Assembly (NCBI GenBank): GCA_034190875.2
Contig: CM067358.1
Coordinates: forward strand, 54,102,767 to 54,166,766
DNA length: 64,000 nucleotides
Source: Urechis unicinctus
Lineage: Eukaryota > Annelida > Polychaeta > Xenopneusta > Urechidae
Reading direction: 5' to 3'
In this document: one piece after another, positions 45,324-58,689 of the stretch
Layout of the letters: the number at the start of each line of letters is the position of its first letter
Position numbering within the stretch: position 1 is the first letter of the stretch
Program-made: the position numbers and the translations under genes
The notes under the pieces: model-generated
What the model was told of the DNA's origin: nothing
The model's input: only the letters and a program-made list of their open reading frames with translations
Database searches by the model: none

Positions 45324-45355
45324 CAGAAAGTGAGCGTGTTGATCAAGTTGTTCAT
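45324..45355 (-). CDS. MOB2: Alternative distal first coding exon of MOB2
   Basis: The minus strand reads ATG with 10 codons ([10 protein letters not shown]) plus TG, then a donor GTACGT. The two spare bases fit the first base of MOB2 exon 41726-41563 exactly, giving [18 protein letters not shown] and an isoform of 306 residues. The phase is the same as that of the proximal first exon 42833-42625. A short hydrophobic N-terminus ending in Trp before a Lys-rich run resembles the vertebrate MOB2 start. The assignment depends on one splice junction, and no transcript is available here. Confidence 0.55.
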
Positions 45356-45439
45356 CTCGGTTTCTATCCAGCCGACCGTAGCAGGCAGTCAGATGACCAA
45401 ACCGCAGCGGACCACGTGGCTCCACCATCAAGCAGTTTT

Positions 45440-47084
45440 TCTTAGTTGAATATACATTTCGTGTTCGAGTATTAATATTATATAATTATATATCCGGAGC
45501 TGCGTTTTGTCGCTCTAGCCGGAGACAGCAATAACAGAACGTCCGTGATGATCACTGGAGTACGTCACGTCAATATGTCGACCGAGTTGTACATGACGCG
45601 GACGTCGGCCGACCGCTCGGCCTTATCAGCCCTGGCTTTATCACATGGTACACTGGGATGTTACCCTCTTTGGCTCACATACAGTGTCAATCTCTAATCA
45701 AACCGTGTCGAGGATTGACAACAAGACGTTGAGTACCCCGGGTTTGACCTCTGTCCACCAGTTACTAGCTAGCTAACGTGGGCATCCGCTTCGTACTATC
45801 AACAAGCTGGCGTGATGGGCGGGGGAGGGGAGAGGTATCTCAATGATGCGATGGTCCGGAGTCGGCACGAGAGCAAGCTGGAGACGTGGGCCTCGGCACT
45901 TGAGCTGAACCATTATGATAGCCGTTGTGGAGCGCGACGGGGGCACTCCCAGTGACACGACCCGGGCTGTATATGGAGAGGCCAGAGAATGGTACATACC
46001 AATGGTTTTGCATGCATCGGACAAGGCAACATTTCCTTATAGCCTTACTTCCTTAGTGCACTGAGTTTTACGCCCAATCCTCAAAGGCTGCTCAACCTTG
46101 GCCGGGGTTTTTTTGTTAGCCAAGATCACCTGATCAAAGGCCATCCAGGTCAGCACCCATTCAGCGAACGCGCTTGGTGTGCGCCTGACTCATGTATATA
46201 ATTGTTCTATATCAAGCAGTTACATGTCACTCATGGGTAGTTATGAATCGGAACTGAGGTCATGTGACAAAGATTACCCTCGGCTTTTCATTCAACAACA
46301 CTACTTCAAGGTAGTGTAGTGTAACGATTTGAAGATGAAAAGCGCCTTCATACGCAGAGCAATCAGCCCGCTGGGACAAGTCCCACGTAGCACACAGACC
46401 AATAAATTCACACTATTTTATATTAGCACAGTCATTCGTGTACAATTTCCTGTGTGTCATTCGATGTATCCAGAGACTTCGAACACTAAGCATACGTTAG
46501 CAACATCTGTGGCTTTCAACAAGTGAGATGATGACGTCATAGTACAGCTGATTTCATGCCAACCAAAAGACCGCGCTGGGAAAGCGGCGCCTCTAAGCAG
46601 CGGTTTCGAACACGCAAAACCGTCCAATCACCAACAACCCGAGTTCATGCGCGGTTGAAATTTGGCGATAAAGTGTTGATTTATTGTCTAATTTCGCCGG
46701 AATAATTCGACTGTTTTATCATTGCCAATGAACAAAAAAACATCGACAGCGAAGTCATGAATAATTACACATGAGAAATTCAAACTAATACATTGCGGCA
46801 ACATTCGCAGATTTAACACCAATGGTCATAACACGACCGACAAGAATGACTGATTCCTGGTGCACACGTTAAAATGCGAGCGATGATTTCGGATACCAAA
46901 AAAACCCAAAACATTCGCAGCTAAATCATTACTATTTTACCGTTGCTTACAGGGGGTGGGTGCAACAAATTCTACAACTCAAACTGCTCCACGTCGAAAA
47001 CACTTGACGAACTGCCATATAAGGCTGATAACTAATGTATTATCAGTGGCCATCGAACGGAACTTTATTCGAGTCTCATTGCAT
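45440..47084. other. Upstream region of the distal MOB2 exon, nothing recognised
   Basis: No exon is seen. An E-box-type palindrome CCACGTGG lies near 45405-45412, close to the distal first exon. The rest is unremarkable. Confidence 0.4.
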
Positions 47085-47590
47085 GGTTCCCCCTGTGGGT
47101 CTGGGGTAGAATAGGCCCACTTTATCCTCCTGCATGTCGTCAGAGGCGACTAATAGGGGGCAACCTGTTGGCCGTGGGTTGCGACTCGCGTCGGTGGGCA
47201 ATGGGTTCCTGGGGGTTGAGTGGAGCGGTCCTTTTGAGGGCCGTATCTGCAACACACCATTTAGGCCCGGATTTCGTCTAGACGAGAGGCTGGAATGGCC
47301 TGGTCCAGTCAATTGGCTGGTGGTGACTTGCCCTAGAATACTATTTGCATTTTATCTTTTTCATCATCATCCACTTTCATGTCCCTCTTTTTCCCCATTT
47401 ACCCTCGAAGGTCGAAATTATCTATTAACCTTTCTAGGCGCCATATAACACATACGAGTTGGTGTGCCGTTAAACCCTATACCCACTCACTCACTCACTC
47501 ACTCACTCACTCACTCACTCACTCACTCACACTCACTCACTCACTCACTCACTCATTCACTCATTCACTCATTCACTCACTCATTGCACG
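47085..47590 (+). mobile_element. SINE-like repeat with ACTC tail
   Basis: The head has an A-box-like TGGGTCTGGGG near 47096 and a B-box-like GGTTGCGACTC near 47177. The body ends GTGTGCCGTTAAACCCTATA and runs into about 25 ACTC units with some ATTC. A body followed by a simple-repeat tail is the layout of many animal SINEs. The A-to-B distance (about 80 bp) is longer than in a tRNA, so the head may not be tRNA-derived. A similar ending on the opposite strand (TTTAACGACACGCCGGC near 59128, with GAGT repeats after it) may be a second copy. Confidence 0.5.
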
Positions 47591-47650
47591 GAGAGGGACT
47601 TGAATAAGAATAATTAAGCGGGGAATATAGTATACGAGTAATAATTAGTC

Positions 47651-47875
47651 GGATAGGTCAACGTCGATATTGAATCAGTCTGGAAGGTCGCAGCCGAGCT
47701 TGAGTGAATGGGGAAGGTCACAGTTAAGACTGAATGAGTTGGGAAGGCCACAGCGAATATTGGGTGGGTTGGGAAGGTTAAATCTGAGAGTGAATGAGTC
47801 AGCGAGGTCACAAATGAGAATTAGTGAGTCGGTAAGGTCACAGCTGAGATTGAGCGAGTAGGGAAGATCACAGTC
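47651..47875. repeat. 30-bp minisatellite, about 7 copies
   Basis: Units read GGGAAGGTCACAGTTAAGAC then TGAATGAGTT with considerable divergence. It keeps a 63-residue frame open, but composition and divergence give no sign of a gene. Confidence 0.8.
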
Positions 47876-47879
47876 GCTG

Positions 47880-50800
47880 TGATTTTTAGTAATTACGAAA
47901 GGTTTAGAGGCGCAACCCTTCCATCCCCATGAGGGAAGGCAAATACAGGCCGAAAGGCCGCAACAACCAGCCTGCAAGCAATCAATACAAGATACAGTCG
48001 CAACAACACAGAGCCAACGACCCAGTCCGTGCAGGATAATTCAGTCTATTTTGGGAGCGATGAAAGATACAAAGATAGGCGTCTCTCATATCGGTGTGAA
48101 ATCTGTATCCGCTTTAAGCGCTAACGCCTCAACCGGTGCTTATACGATTCAACGACACAAGACGCATCGACTCGCACTGAACGGCCTCTGGCAAGTGACG
48201 GCGTTAAACCAAATTGATTAAACCACGTCAATTGATGTGGAACACAATTGCGGATCACTAGCGTTAATCTTATACCGAACGTAAGAGTATATCTAAGGGT
48301 AGATGGCATCCGACTCGGTCATTTTCTGTAGCTGTCGAATGTCAGACCGCGCGTTGCACATACAAATAAGGCAGAAGAAGCTGGGGTGTGTCTACATTAT
48401 ATAGCTCTACAGCGCAGCAACCAGCTGCAATCACAACTTATCGATGCAATCGGGGTAGCTTTGGGTTAATCTATACCAGTTGGTTTATCATTTCATAGAT
48501 ATGCAGCAATTCCTATGCACTTTGAAATAACAGGAAACATGCATTTTGTTAAAGATGCATTTTTAGTAGTGATTTTTAGTAATTCATTTTCGGATTCCAT
48601 CTTTGTCTTGTTGCAACCACCCGTTGAGAACACTCTAAAGGCAAGGTAAGGTTACTGGCCTCTCAACACAACAAACAACTTCCTAAATACCATTTGGACA
48701 GCGGTGGCATTCTAGGACCACCACTGAATTGTGACCAGTAGACCACACCAAGCCTAATGTGTTATTATCAGCATGGATGCAAAGGAGACTCTTGACCATG
48801 GCTGTGATATTGTTCAATATCTTGCACTCCAAACTAGTATCACAGCCTTGAATGGTAGTTTCCGGTTATATTAAGCTACTAAAATTACTTCAGTTACCAT
48901 TTTTTTGGGTATCAGGAACCCTAGATCTTCAATAAGTCATTGTTTTTAGTGCAACGAAAACATCATTGAACTTGTTTGCTAAAACAAGAAAATGTAAAGC
49001 CAACAGGTCTAGTAATTTAGAGCAGGAAATTCAATCAGCCTGGTATTACTACTGAAACTCTGCATTCTTGGCAGGTTGGACAAGTAAGGGTATCTACCAT
49101 ATGCCACTGTGGTTTGTTTGTTATGTTCTGTCATAAATATACAATCAGACTTTGTATACGTCATTAACGGAACCTGATTTTTAAAGATAGCTATGTCATA
49201 AGTTCCTTTTCAGAGCAGAAAGTCAATATTTTATGGGTGAATTGCACCTTTTCTAACTTAGTCTGACTTGTTTTTTTTCACGAGCAAATCAATAATATCT
49301 GGACACACCCCAAGCAGCAATGATGGGGTCAATGAGTTCCTTCATCCCTGTACTCCTTCCCCTATAGCACCCACCCTTAAATCCCAACCATCTAAGGATT
49401 CTCGGTCTTCACATCAGATGTTCACAAGCTGAAAAAGTATGGGTATATACCTCTGCCTTGGTCTACATTTAGATTGGGGGCCCTGAGCCACCTCCACACC
49501 CTTCCAGATACTAAAAACTTTGGTTTTGAGGTAAAGTTTATGCAGCTGAGCAAGCCGCTATCTCTGTTTGTATCTCTATACATTGAGTCGTCATCTGGAG
49601 ACATTCATTAAAATGTTTGGCAATAATTGCAGTATTATTATCTTTCCATACACAGTTGGTGAATTGGTAATGACATTAAAGGATTTGTTACTGGTTTGAA
49701 CAGCTGACAAAAAGAGCTCACATTTTTAAAAAACAAAACACCACTGACACATGCAAAATAGTCCCAACAATATATGCAAGTAACAGTTGCTGTTAGGAAT
49801 AGTGTTATAAGATCATATGTGGGGGTAAAATTCACACTAACCTAGTCTGATAGTAACATGCATTACAGGCACTCAAGGTTTGAAGATTTGAGGTGACAGT
49901 CATTCTTGAATGAAACAATAATAGATTTGGTCATGGTATATAAAGAAAGCATAATGTAAAACACTAAAAAAATACCTAAAACACTATAGGAAAGATATAT
50001 TGATCTAGTTTTCCAGGAGTTTGATTGAGCTGCTATGATTTGCTCAGGTTTTTAACAATATTTTTTTTCTTGTTAAAACTAGTCGAGATGGGTCTTTCAA
50101 GACAAGTTATCTGTGCAAACAAGTCCAAAAATTGGGCAGTATAATTTTCAATGATAGGTCCGCGAGTAGCCCAAAAGATCAACCGTCAATCGGGTACTCC
50201 CTTGTTGGTCTAACAGGAAAACCCAATTTTATCTGTAGATTGACAAACATGCTTAACTTATCATCACTTATCATGTTAAAAATACGTACTGAGAAGAATT
50301 TAAAGCCACCAACAGTGAAAGAACTGACTGAATTTAATTGATATGAGTTTTTTTTCAACCAATCTCCGTGCAAATCTTGATATTCGATTAATAGCTAACT
50401 TTTCAGCGAAATTCCACTCTGAATTCTGGTAGTTGCCAACAACCGTATCTTGCATGACGTTGTCGTAAACGACCGCGCGGAAGTTTTGATCATACCATTA
50501 TTGTCATTATCTGCCTGATAATACATTTCACAGGTGAGTCAATTTATACTAGATATATACTTTATAACTTTCCAACCTAGTTGCCTTTTCCTCTCCCTTA
50601 TTCAGTATCATAACAAGTCTGTTTCCAACTGACTTACGCTGCGCAATCTCGCCGCCATATTGGAAAATAGATGGAAAAGTTAATCGTCTCCCACATTTTA
50701 GGCGATTATGCATATTTACAAGTTATTGCACTTGCTGAGACTCATTCACCATACATAATACTGATTACTCATTAAATTGGACTTGTTACATCTAGTGGAC

Positions 50801-50930
50801 ATCGTGAAGTTAAGGTCTTATTATCGAATTTTCTACATTGGCGAAGCCATCCTCAAGAACCAACAGGGAGCACAAGCTCCACTTGGTTCAAAAGAGCTAT
50901 CCGTGAGAGAGCATCACCAAATGTTAGACA
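47880..50930. other. Gene-poor region
   Basis: No exon is recognised. It contains the miR-2-like hairpin candidate at 48790-48862. A YY1-like motif CCGCCATATTGG near 50652 could mark a promoter, but no gene can be tied to it. The ORF at 50777-51097 lacks an ATG start and overlaps a dispersed repeat. Confidence 0.4.
48790..48862 (+). ncRNA. Candidate miR-2-family precursor hairpin
   Basis: GGCTGTGATA (48800-48809) and TATCACAGCC (48838-48847) form a perfect 10-bp stem around a loop of 28 nt. TATCACAGCC is the conserved first ten nucleotides of invertebrate miR-2/miR-13, and in that family the mature form lies on the 3' arm, as here. Outside this, ACCAT pairs with ATGGT across a 4-nt bulge. 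Against it: the loop is long, the lower stem is weak, and no miR-71 or other miR-2 copy, usually clustered, is visible nearby. Confidence 0.25.
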
Positions 50931-50937
50931 AAGAAAC

Positions 50938-51005
50938 TCCGCCTCTGACAGCTCCGCACTGTTTACTACTTTTGATCTCTCACATCCGAGCTGTAGAGGC
51001 GAAGC
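50938..51005 (+). repeat. Dispersed repeat, copy 2
   Basis: About 70 bp matches 17895-17965 in the same orientation (ACTCCGCCTCTGACAGC, TTTACTACTTT, GATCTCTCACATCCG). Sequence downstream diverges. Confidence 0.7.
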
Positions 51006-51638
51006 GCCGCCTGCGAGATTTTGGAGCTTCCGAAGTCAAAACGACCGATGAACTCGCTAAAAACTTACCAAAGCCCTCCAAGAAAAAAAATTTGTGACAA
51101 AATGAAAGATTATATCACAAAATGACACGAGGACTGTTTCTATTACTACAGTTTTGTCTAATTGTTCTGTTTGAGCACTAAAATACGGCACATCATGAAA
51201 CTTTGTTCAAAAACTCAACATGGCCGACTCCCACAATGCAACATAATGGAGTTAATACGTTAATACACTATGACATTGCTCATGTTTTCGATTCGCGCGG
51301 TAGCCATGTTGGACAACAATTTTGAAATTGTGTTGGATTTTCGTCGATTCTGTGGGTTGAGGAGTATGACTGTTGTTGCACTCTAGGCAAGATTGATGGT
51401 AAGACATTTATGGATATGAAAATCTATGTTTTTTAAACTGTCCCTTGTCTGCATTGCGAGAAGGAGCAAATTTGCTTCTAATGCTATAGATTCTGCCATA
51501 CGGACCCTCGCCCCTAAGATGTCATCAGATCATTAAAACACCAGCGTGACCAGGGGCGAGTTGCCTTGCCTACACCAAATGTGAGACCGAGGTTAAGCAT
51601 TGGAATACGGACGTTCCTTACTGACTTAGTTCAAAACC

Positions 51639-51696
51639 TAGCTCCGGTCGTAACGGTAACATGAATTTATACCTACTCAGACGTCTTGTAGGGCTA
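51639..51696 (-). mobile_element. Short (58-bp) TAGC-family transposon, copy H
   Basis: The plus strand starts TAGCTCCGGTCGTAACGG and ends AGACGTCTTGTAGGGCTA, the reverse of copy D at 18296-18349. Exact 9-bp duplications TTCAAAACC lie at 51630-51638 and 51697-51705. Confidence 0.9.
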
Positions 51697-51709
51697 TTCA
51701 AAACCAAGG

Positions 51710-53042
51710 TTTTACGTAGAAATAATGATCCTCTTCTGATTCATTTTACTATTTTCAATTCTAAAGCCAGGATATCTCCATCTAAAATAGAATAAGCGCT
51801 CGCCAAATTGTGGAAACAATTAGCGACTGCTGTGCAATACAACTGGAACCAGGAACGATATAGCCGATAGGTTATAGAACGATAATGAAGTCTTGAAGGA
51901 ACATTACAATTATGATGCTAAAACAATAAAACAACCAAAGGAAGCATTTACCCCATAAACCAGTCCATCGTATCACGTAGGTATTCGGGTATTTTCTCCA
52001 GGGTGGCGGTGGGGCGAGAGGTTTGAGTGCAAATCAGAGGATTCAAAACAAAACAAATCAGATGACCAGGATAAATATGGCGAAATTAAGCCCACTGCGC
52101 ATGCGTATTGTTGGTGCTAGCAGACAGCTTTCGACTCTTCTGCGTCCGCAGGTCGCCAAGCATTTCCACCGACCAGAACGATAAGACGACGCGTATCATC
52201 TATTAATGGATCATAAATAGACTTCATTTTTCGCTTCCAGGAAGCTGTTCATCAAAAGAGAACCCATTACTAATCACAACTTGTTTATGTTGGTTTGAAT
52301 GCCTCTAACCCATTATGACGTAACAAATCGAGATTTTTCACAGCGGGGTTTAATCATGAAAAAGCAAAGAACCGACAGCTGTGGCCAGGTGACAGCATAG
52401 GCATTATCAACGCCAATGTTGTAAGTCATAGGTTGGGTGCAATGCCTAAATTATTTTATATTACATCGAGATGTTAATGTTTATATCACTCGAAAGCACG
52501 CGGAATGCAACTTCTCTACGCAACTCCTACTACGAAAAATGACAGTGCGCGAGTAGTAAACCACTTATTACAAAAAACTCCGTTCCACTTATCGGAATCG
52601 TTCCGATTCTGATTACATTCAGAACCTATGCGCAGTTGATGGTTCCGATGAATTTGTCAATTGTCATGTTTTGAACTTTCGAATCAGCAACCCAAAATTC
52701 ATCAACATTGCCCCATGGTAAAAAAATATTCTCTCATTCTTACAAAGATACTGCAACTATATAAATAGATACAGGTATATGTGCACCACTTAAAATTGTT
52801 ATACATGTACTTGCCCACATTAACTAGTCAAGCAGAAAAGTCATTTGTTATTGTAAATACATAATGTACTACTCATGTCACCAAATTTCTGATTTTGCCA
52901 AAACCCTCTGTCTATGTAAATGTTTTCTATACGTTTTTTACTCAGGTAGCCTGATTCTGTGACCTCATGTACTATTATTGTTGTGTACTATGCTTCTCTT
53001 TTGTACATAGTCTATCTTTTATGTGCTTCTTCTTTTATATTA

Positions 53043-53091
<49 letters not shown>

Positions 53092-56000
53092 GTCAGGGTG
53101 GCTCCAGCAGCAGCGGCTTATCAGCCTTAGCTGGAGTCTCCTTATCAATTGTTCATTGTGTATATGGTTGATAAATAGATCTGAATCTGAATCTTTGATC
53201 AGGAACCCACTCGCTTGAAAAATGACCTGTCGATTCGTGATATCAATTGAGCGGAAAATCATACCATCCCTTCACTACGCCCGCCATGCCCTGTAAAATA
53301 TACCCATTTCAATCGCCCATCGAGAAGTCTTTGGTAGTCTATCATCGGAAATGCAAAACCGCCCAACCCACATATCCGCTAGTTTAGGTCCCCATTCTGT
53401 TGTGACCCCACACACTGACTGGCACGGCTCTCTCTGGCTCAAAGCCTCAGGCGGTGGAAAGGAGCGAACCCCCGTAGTCGAGGGATGTGGACTACATATC
53501 CGCAACGCGCCGAGGATTTTTCTATTCGCTATGATCCGATGATACCGAGACACACTCTTACCAATCAACGTTATGACAACAAACTTAATGATCGCTTCAC
53601 ATTCGATTGATTGTTCAATTTATCAAAGTTTGTTTTACTGCATTGTCGTTTTGGTTATCACTCCAGTAGGTTTGATAGAAGGATCTCACGGAGGATGAGA
53701 AATATCGACGAAATACAACGAACAGGCAAAGGTAATATTTCTACCTAATGGAAGGTAGATAAGGTAGAATGGTGTTTCTTTACCCATCCCTCCCCGGTTA
53801 TAAGAAACGCGTCACGATATCATCAAAGATATCAAAATGATACATATCATGGACAAACAGTTGCAAAGTGATTACATTTGCAAATAGATCAATTCAGTTA
53901 ACATGCCGCTTCAGTTGAAATCAGACATATACATACACTAACATAGAAGCATGACTATGAAATAAGTGACTTAATGTGAGATACAAATTTGGCATGATTA
54001 GACGTTAGTTCTGAGATCAATTATTTGCGTTTTACAATCTTACAAAAGCAGCACTGCAGATAAATAGATAAAGATACCCATCACCAACATAAGTGACAAT
54101 TCCGTCATCTTAAAGATTTGAAGTTCACGATTGCCAAACATGAATCTACACTAGTCTGTATTTAGTTTTACATCTTTCAATATTCAGTTCCTGATGATGA
54201 CGAATAAATGACCCAATATATACTCAATCCTACTTCATGGAGAACTTGAATTTAGTAAGGTTAAAGAGGATGAAGAGTCATTTTAATTAAGGGCAAATCA
54301 ACCGCACACACCTTTCCACAAATCACCATCAACAGCCGAGCGTATAGACACCATTAATTGCCAGCATTTAAGAGTGGTTTTGGTCATTATAGGGACCAAA
54401 GAAAATAGATGCACAAAAAAACAGAATATTTTAACGGTTGGAGGCTCAGTAGCTAAAAGAAAGGATGCCCACAATGCAAAGCGGTTAATGAGTGTTGTTG
54501 TGTCCAAACAGAGAGAGCTTGAAGAGTTTTCCCTTGGTCTTGTTCTTATTTGTCACCATGACCATTCATCGTGGCCTGCTGGGAGCTGCTCGATGACTTT
54601 GTCATGACGTTCATACGTTGTAGTATTATATTAGAACAACTCAACAAAGAGAATAAATTGTTGCATCCAGAGAATATAAGAGCAATGCCATGGGAACCCC
54701 CAACGACAAAGGTCTTAGACTTATGCATGACCTTCCCGGGGTTGCCCTTACTCTTGGACTTTCTCGCCCGATTGTCCAGATATTGTAAACAAGTGTAGCA
54801 AATACTCATTATCCTGCCCCGAACCGCTACCAACATAACTGATTTTGTGAATCCGTCTTGCATAAATTTATCAATGCCATTTTAAAATAATGCATTGATG
54901 TCCCATTAAACCAAAAAAAAAAATGACGTTTCTTACTTAAGCTTGGTGTACACCCACTTGGATACCTCATGTTGACGAAAGAGTTTGTTATAACACCAGG
55001 TCTGAGTAAATCTAATGATAGAAAAAGGTCTAGCTTCCAGGGGCGTTGTGGTCAGTTGTTTGTTTGTTAGGATATAAACCAGTTTTGGCTGACGCTTAAT
55101 TTAAGCACAATGAGGTCGTAGGGATTCATCATTCCTATCATTTCACAACGTTAGAGATTTGTTGTCTCAATATAGTAGCCAATACTATAATCCCTCAAAA
55201 CTGGTGGTGCAGAGCCTTTATCACAACCACATCTGACGGCTAACCCTGTTGTCAAACATATGAAATGCTCGCGCTCATCTCAGCATCTCATTAGCAGCAG
55301 GATGGTTACTCTTCAGCAGTAAGTGTGGGATTATGTCATTATCCCGGAACCGCTCTTCAAACAACCCAGCATGTCTGCTCCATGAGGTCTGTTCGGATTT
55401 TCATGCCTTCCACTAAACGTCTACACAGAGAACATATATCCATTCTTCGTATGGGATCTATTGACTCAATCTGGCGGAATACACATCTCGAGCGAAGCTC
55501 CTCATATAACGTATACTTCATTGTTTTTCTGTCTTTATATTGTTATAAATACAGATCACACCGGGGTTTGATATAGCCCGCAGCAGCTTGTTCCCTTTAT
55601 AACCTATTGTTTACTATAATAACAAGCATCTGTTTAAAAAATCTGATTGCGCCGATTGCAGTAAACATTAAGGTTAGCGAATTCAGTTCGTTAGTTTTGA
55701 ATATTCCATTAGGAATAATGTGCATGGAACTCGGCAAGAAAGGGAAGAATATCGAAGAATAGAAAATACGATTTTAATGGTTATTTTGCGCTTAGATTTA
55801 TGACATGACATAATTATGCTCTGTCATTGTGTGCAGAGTGTGGATACACAGTCCTTTACCAAGGTCAATTAAAAATCACAATTATGATGCCAAAATCTGG
55901 AACAAGATGGCAACTCGGGTGAAATTATGAGCAACGTTTTGGCGTCAGTGATCGGACAATGTAAAATTATAAAATACACTTATTGTATGTTGAAAATAAA

Positions 56001-56520
56001 CCGGTCTTGCAGGCCCGAGAACCAGTTTAGTACCCTGGTTGTGGCAAGGACAGGTTGTGTAAGCAATGAGCTCGACAAAATATGTGAGCAGCGCGCTGCT
56101 TTGTAGCGTCTCGTAAAATAACATGGAATTTTCTGATCAATTCGGGTGCGCGCTCAACTAGACAAAACAGAAGACTCCATGTCTTCAACTGGAGTCGCAA
56201 GGGCAGATTCCCGAAATTTGGATCATCAGCCCTATGTGTTCTATTATGGCACCACCTGAGGACGGATATGTGTTTCATTCATTTGCATATTCACAGCACA
56301 GCTTGTCGGGGCGAGCCCTCTGAACGTAGCTATAATCTATTTGGTTTTAGTACCAATCAATCAATAGGCACATTGAACTAATTATAACCAATCATCACTT
56401 TTTCATAATCAATCAATAGGCACATTGAACTAATTATAACCATCATCACCATCATGATTAATTATCATCTCATCAATGATTAATTCCATCAATATTCATA
56501 CGAATCATGATCTAAAACAT
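51710..56520. other. Gene-poor region
   Basis: No exon with convincing splice signals and protein features is found. ORFs of up to 105 residues (for example 53275-53568 and 54546-54863, both minus) show no recognisable motif. An ATT microsatellite lies at 53048-53091. Confidence 0.4.
53048..53091. repeat. ATT microsatellite
   Basis: About 14 uninterrupted ATT units. Confidence 0.95.
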
Positions 56521-56539
56521 TCACCACCTCCATTTTCTG

Positions 56540-58680
56540 CTATACCAAGCTAACTTTTCCTGTGTTGACCATCTACATTTTCTGCTATGCCAAGCTAACT
56601 TTTCCTTTGTTGACCACCTTCTTTTGCTACTATGCCAAGCTAACTTTCCTGTGTTAACCACCTTCTTTTGCTACTATCATAACTTTTGCTGTGTTGACCA
56701 CCTTTTATACCAAAACTTTTGCATGTTGACCACCTTCAATCCTGTATGCCAAGCTGACTGTGTTGACCACCTTCAATCGCTGCTATTAACTTCCTGTGTT
56801 GACCACCTTCAATCGCTGCTATGCCAAGCTAACTTTTGCTGTGTTGACCACCTTCAATCGCTGCTATGCCAAGCTAACTTTCCTGTGTTGACCACCTTCA
56901 ATCGCTGCTATGCCAAGCTAACTTTTGCTGTGTTGACCACCTTCATTCGCTGCTATGCCAAGCTAACTTTTGCTGTGTTGACCACCTTTATGCCAAGCTA
57001 ACTTTTGTTGTTGACCACCTAACTTTTGCTGTGTTGACCACCTTCATCGCTGCTATACCAAGCTAACTTTTCCTTTGTTGACCACCTTCTTTTGCTACTA
57101 TGCCAAGCTAACTTTTGCTGTGTTGACCACCTTCAATAACTTTGCTGCTATGCCAAGCTAACTTTCAATCGCTGCTATGCCAAGTTGACTTTTGCTGTGT
57201 TGACCACCTTCAATCGCTGCTATGCCATGCCAACTTTGCTGTGTTGAACTTTTTGCTGTTGACCACCTTCAATTGCTATGCTACTATGCCAAGCTAACTT
57301 TTGCTGTGTTGACCACCTTCAATTCAATCGCTGCTATACCAAGCTAGCTGCCACGGGTGTTGACCAAGCTAACTTTTTGCCATCCTGCTATGCCAAGCTG
57401 TTGTTGACCACCTTCAATCGCTGCTATGCCCAAGCTAACTTTTGCTGTGTTGACCACCTTCATTTGCTACCCAAGCTAACTTTTGCTGTGTTGACCATGC
57501 AATTTGCTGCTATGCCAAGCTAACTTTGCTGTGTTGACCACCTTCAATTGCTATGCCAAGCTAACTTTGCTGCTACTATGCCAAGCTAACTTTTGCTGTG
57601 TTGACCACCTTCATTTGCTACTATGCCAAGCTAACTTTTGCTGTGTTGACTACCTTCAATTGCTGCTATATACCAAGCTAACTTTTGTGTTGACTGTGTT
57701 GACTATGCCAAGCTAACTTTTGCTGTGTTGACCACCTTCAATCGCTGCTATGCCAAGCTAACTTTTGCTGTGTTGACCACCTTCAATCGCTGCTATACCA
57801 AGCTAACTTTTCCTTTGTTGACCACCTTCATTTGCTGCTATGCCAAGCTAACTTTTCCTGTGTTGACCACCTTCATTTGCTGCTATGCCAAGCTAACTTT
57901 TGCTGTGTTGACCACCTTCATTTGCTACTATGCCAAGCTAACTTTTGCTGTGTTGACCACCTTCAATCGCTGCTATACCAAGCTAACTTTTGCTGTGTTG
58001 ACCACCTTCATTCGCTGCTATGCCAAGCTAACTTTTGCTGTGTTGACCACCTTCACCTTGCCAAGCTAACTTTTGCTGTGTTGACCACCTTCAATCGCTG
58101 CTATACCAAGCTAACTTTGGCTGTGTTGACCACCTTTATTTGCTACTATGCCAAGCTAACTTTTGCTGTGTTGACCACCTTCAATCGCTGCTATGCCAAG
58201 CTAACTTTTGCTGTGTGTGACCCTTCATTTGCTTCAATCGCTGCTACCACCTACGAACTTTTGCTGTGTTGACCACCTTCAATCGCTGCTATACCAGCTA
58301 ACTTGTGCAAGCTAACTTTTGCTGTGTTGACCACCTGTTGTGTTGACCACCTTCATTTGCTACTATGCCAAGCTAACTTTTGCTGTGTTGACCACCTTCA
58401 ATCGCTGCTATGCCAAGCTAACTTTTGCTGTGTTGACCGCCTTCATTTGCTACTATGCCAAGCTAACTTTTGCTGTGTTGACCACCTTCAATCGCTGCTA
58501 TGCCAAGTTTAGCTTTTGCTGTGTTGACCACCTTCATTTGCTACTATGCCAAGCTAACTTTTGCTGTGTTGACTACCTTCAATCGCTGCTATGCCAAGCT
58601 AACTTTCCTGTGTTGACCACCTTCATTTGCTAATATGCCAAGCTAACTTTTCCTGGGTTGACCACCTTCATTCGCTGTTT
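56540..58680. repeat. 45-bp satellite array, about 45 copies
   Basis: The consensus is GCTATGCCAAGCTAACTTTT then GCTGTGTTGACCACCTTCAATCGCT, with TTTGCTACT replacing ATCGCTGCT in many units. The left half (56560-57720) has many truncated and rearranged units; the right half is regular. The period is 15 codons, so two plus-strand frames stay open for up to 146 residues (AKLTFAVLTTFNRCY; QANFCCVDHLQSLLC). No splice context supports coding. Confidence 0.95.
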
Positions 58681-58689
58681 TGCTATGTC

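Noticed and set aside
50777..51097. 106-residue ORF as a gene
   Set aside because: It lacks an ATG start, overlaps the dispersed repeat shared with 17895-17965, and has no recognisable domain or splice partners.
57725..58633. ORFs of 97-146 residues in the 45-bp array as a possible repeat protein
   Set aside because: Two frames are open at once because the unit is 15 codons. There is no start context, splice site or unique flanking domain.
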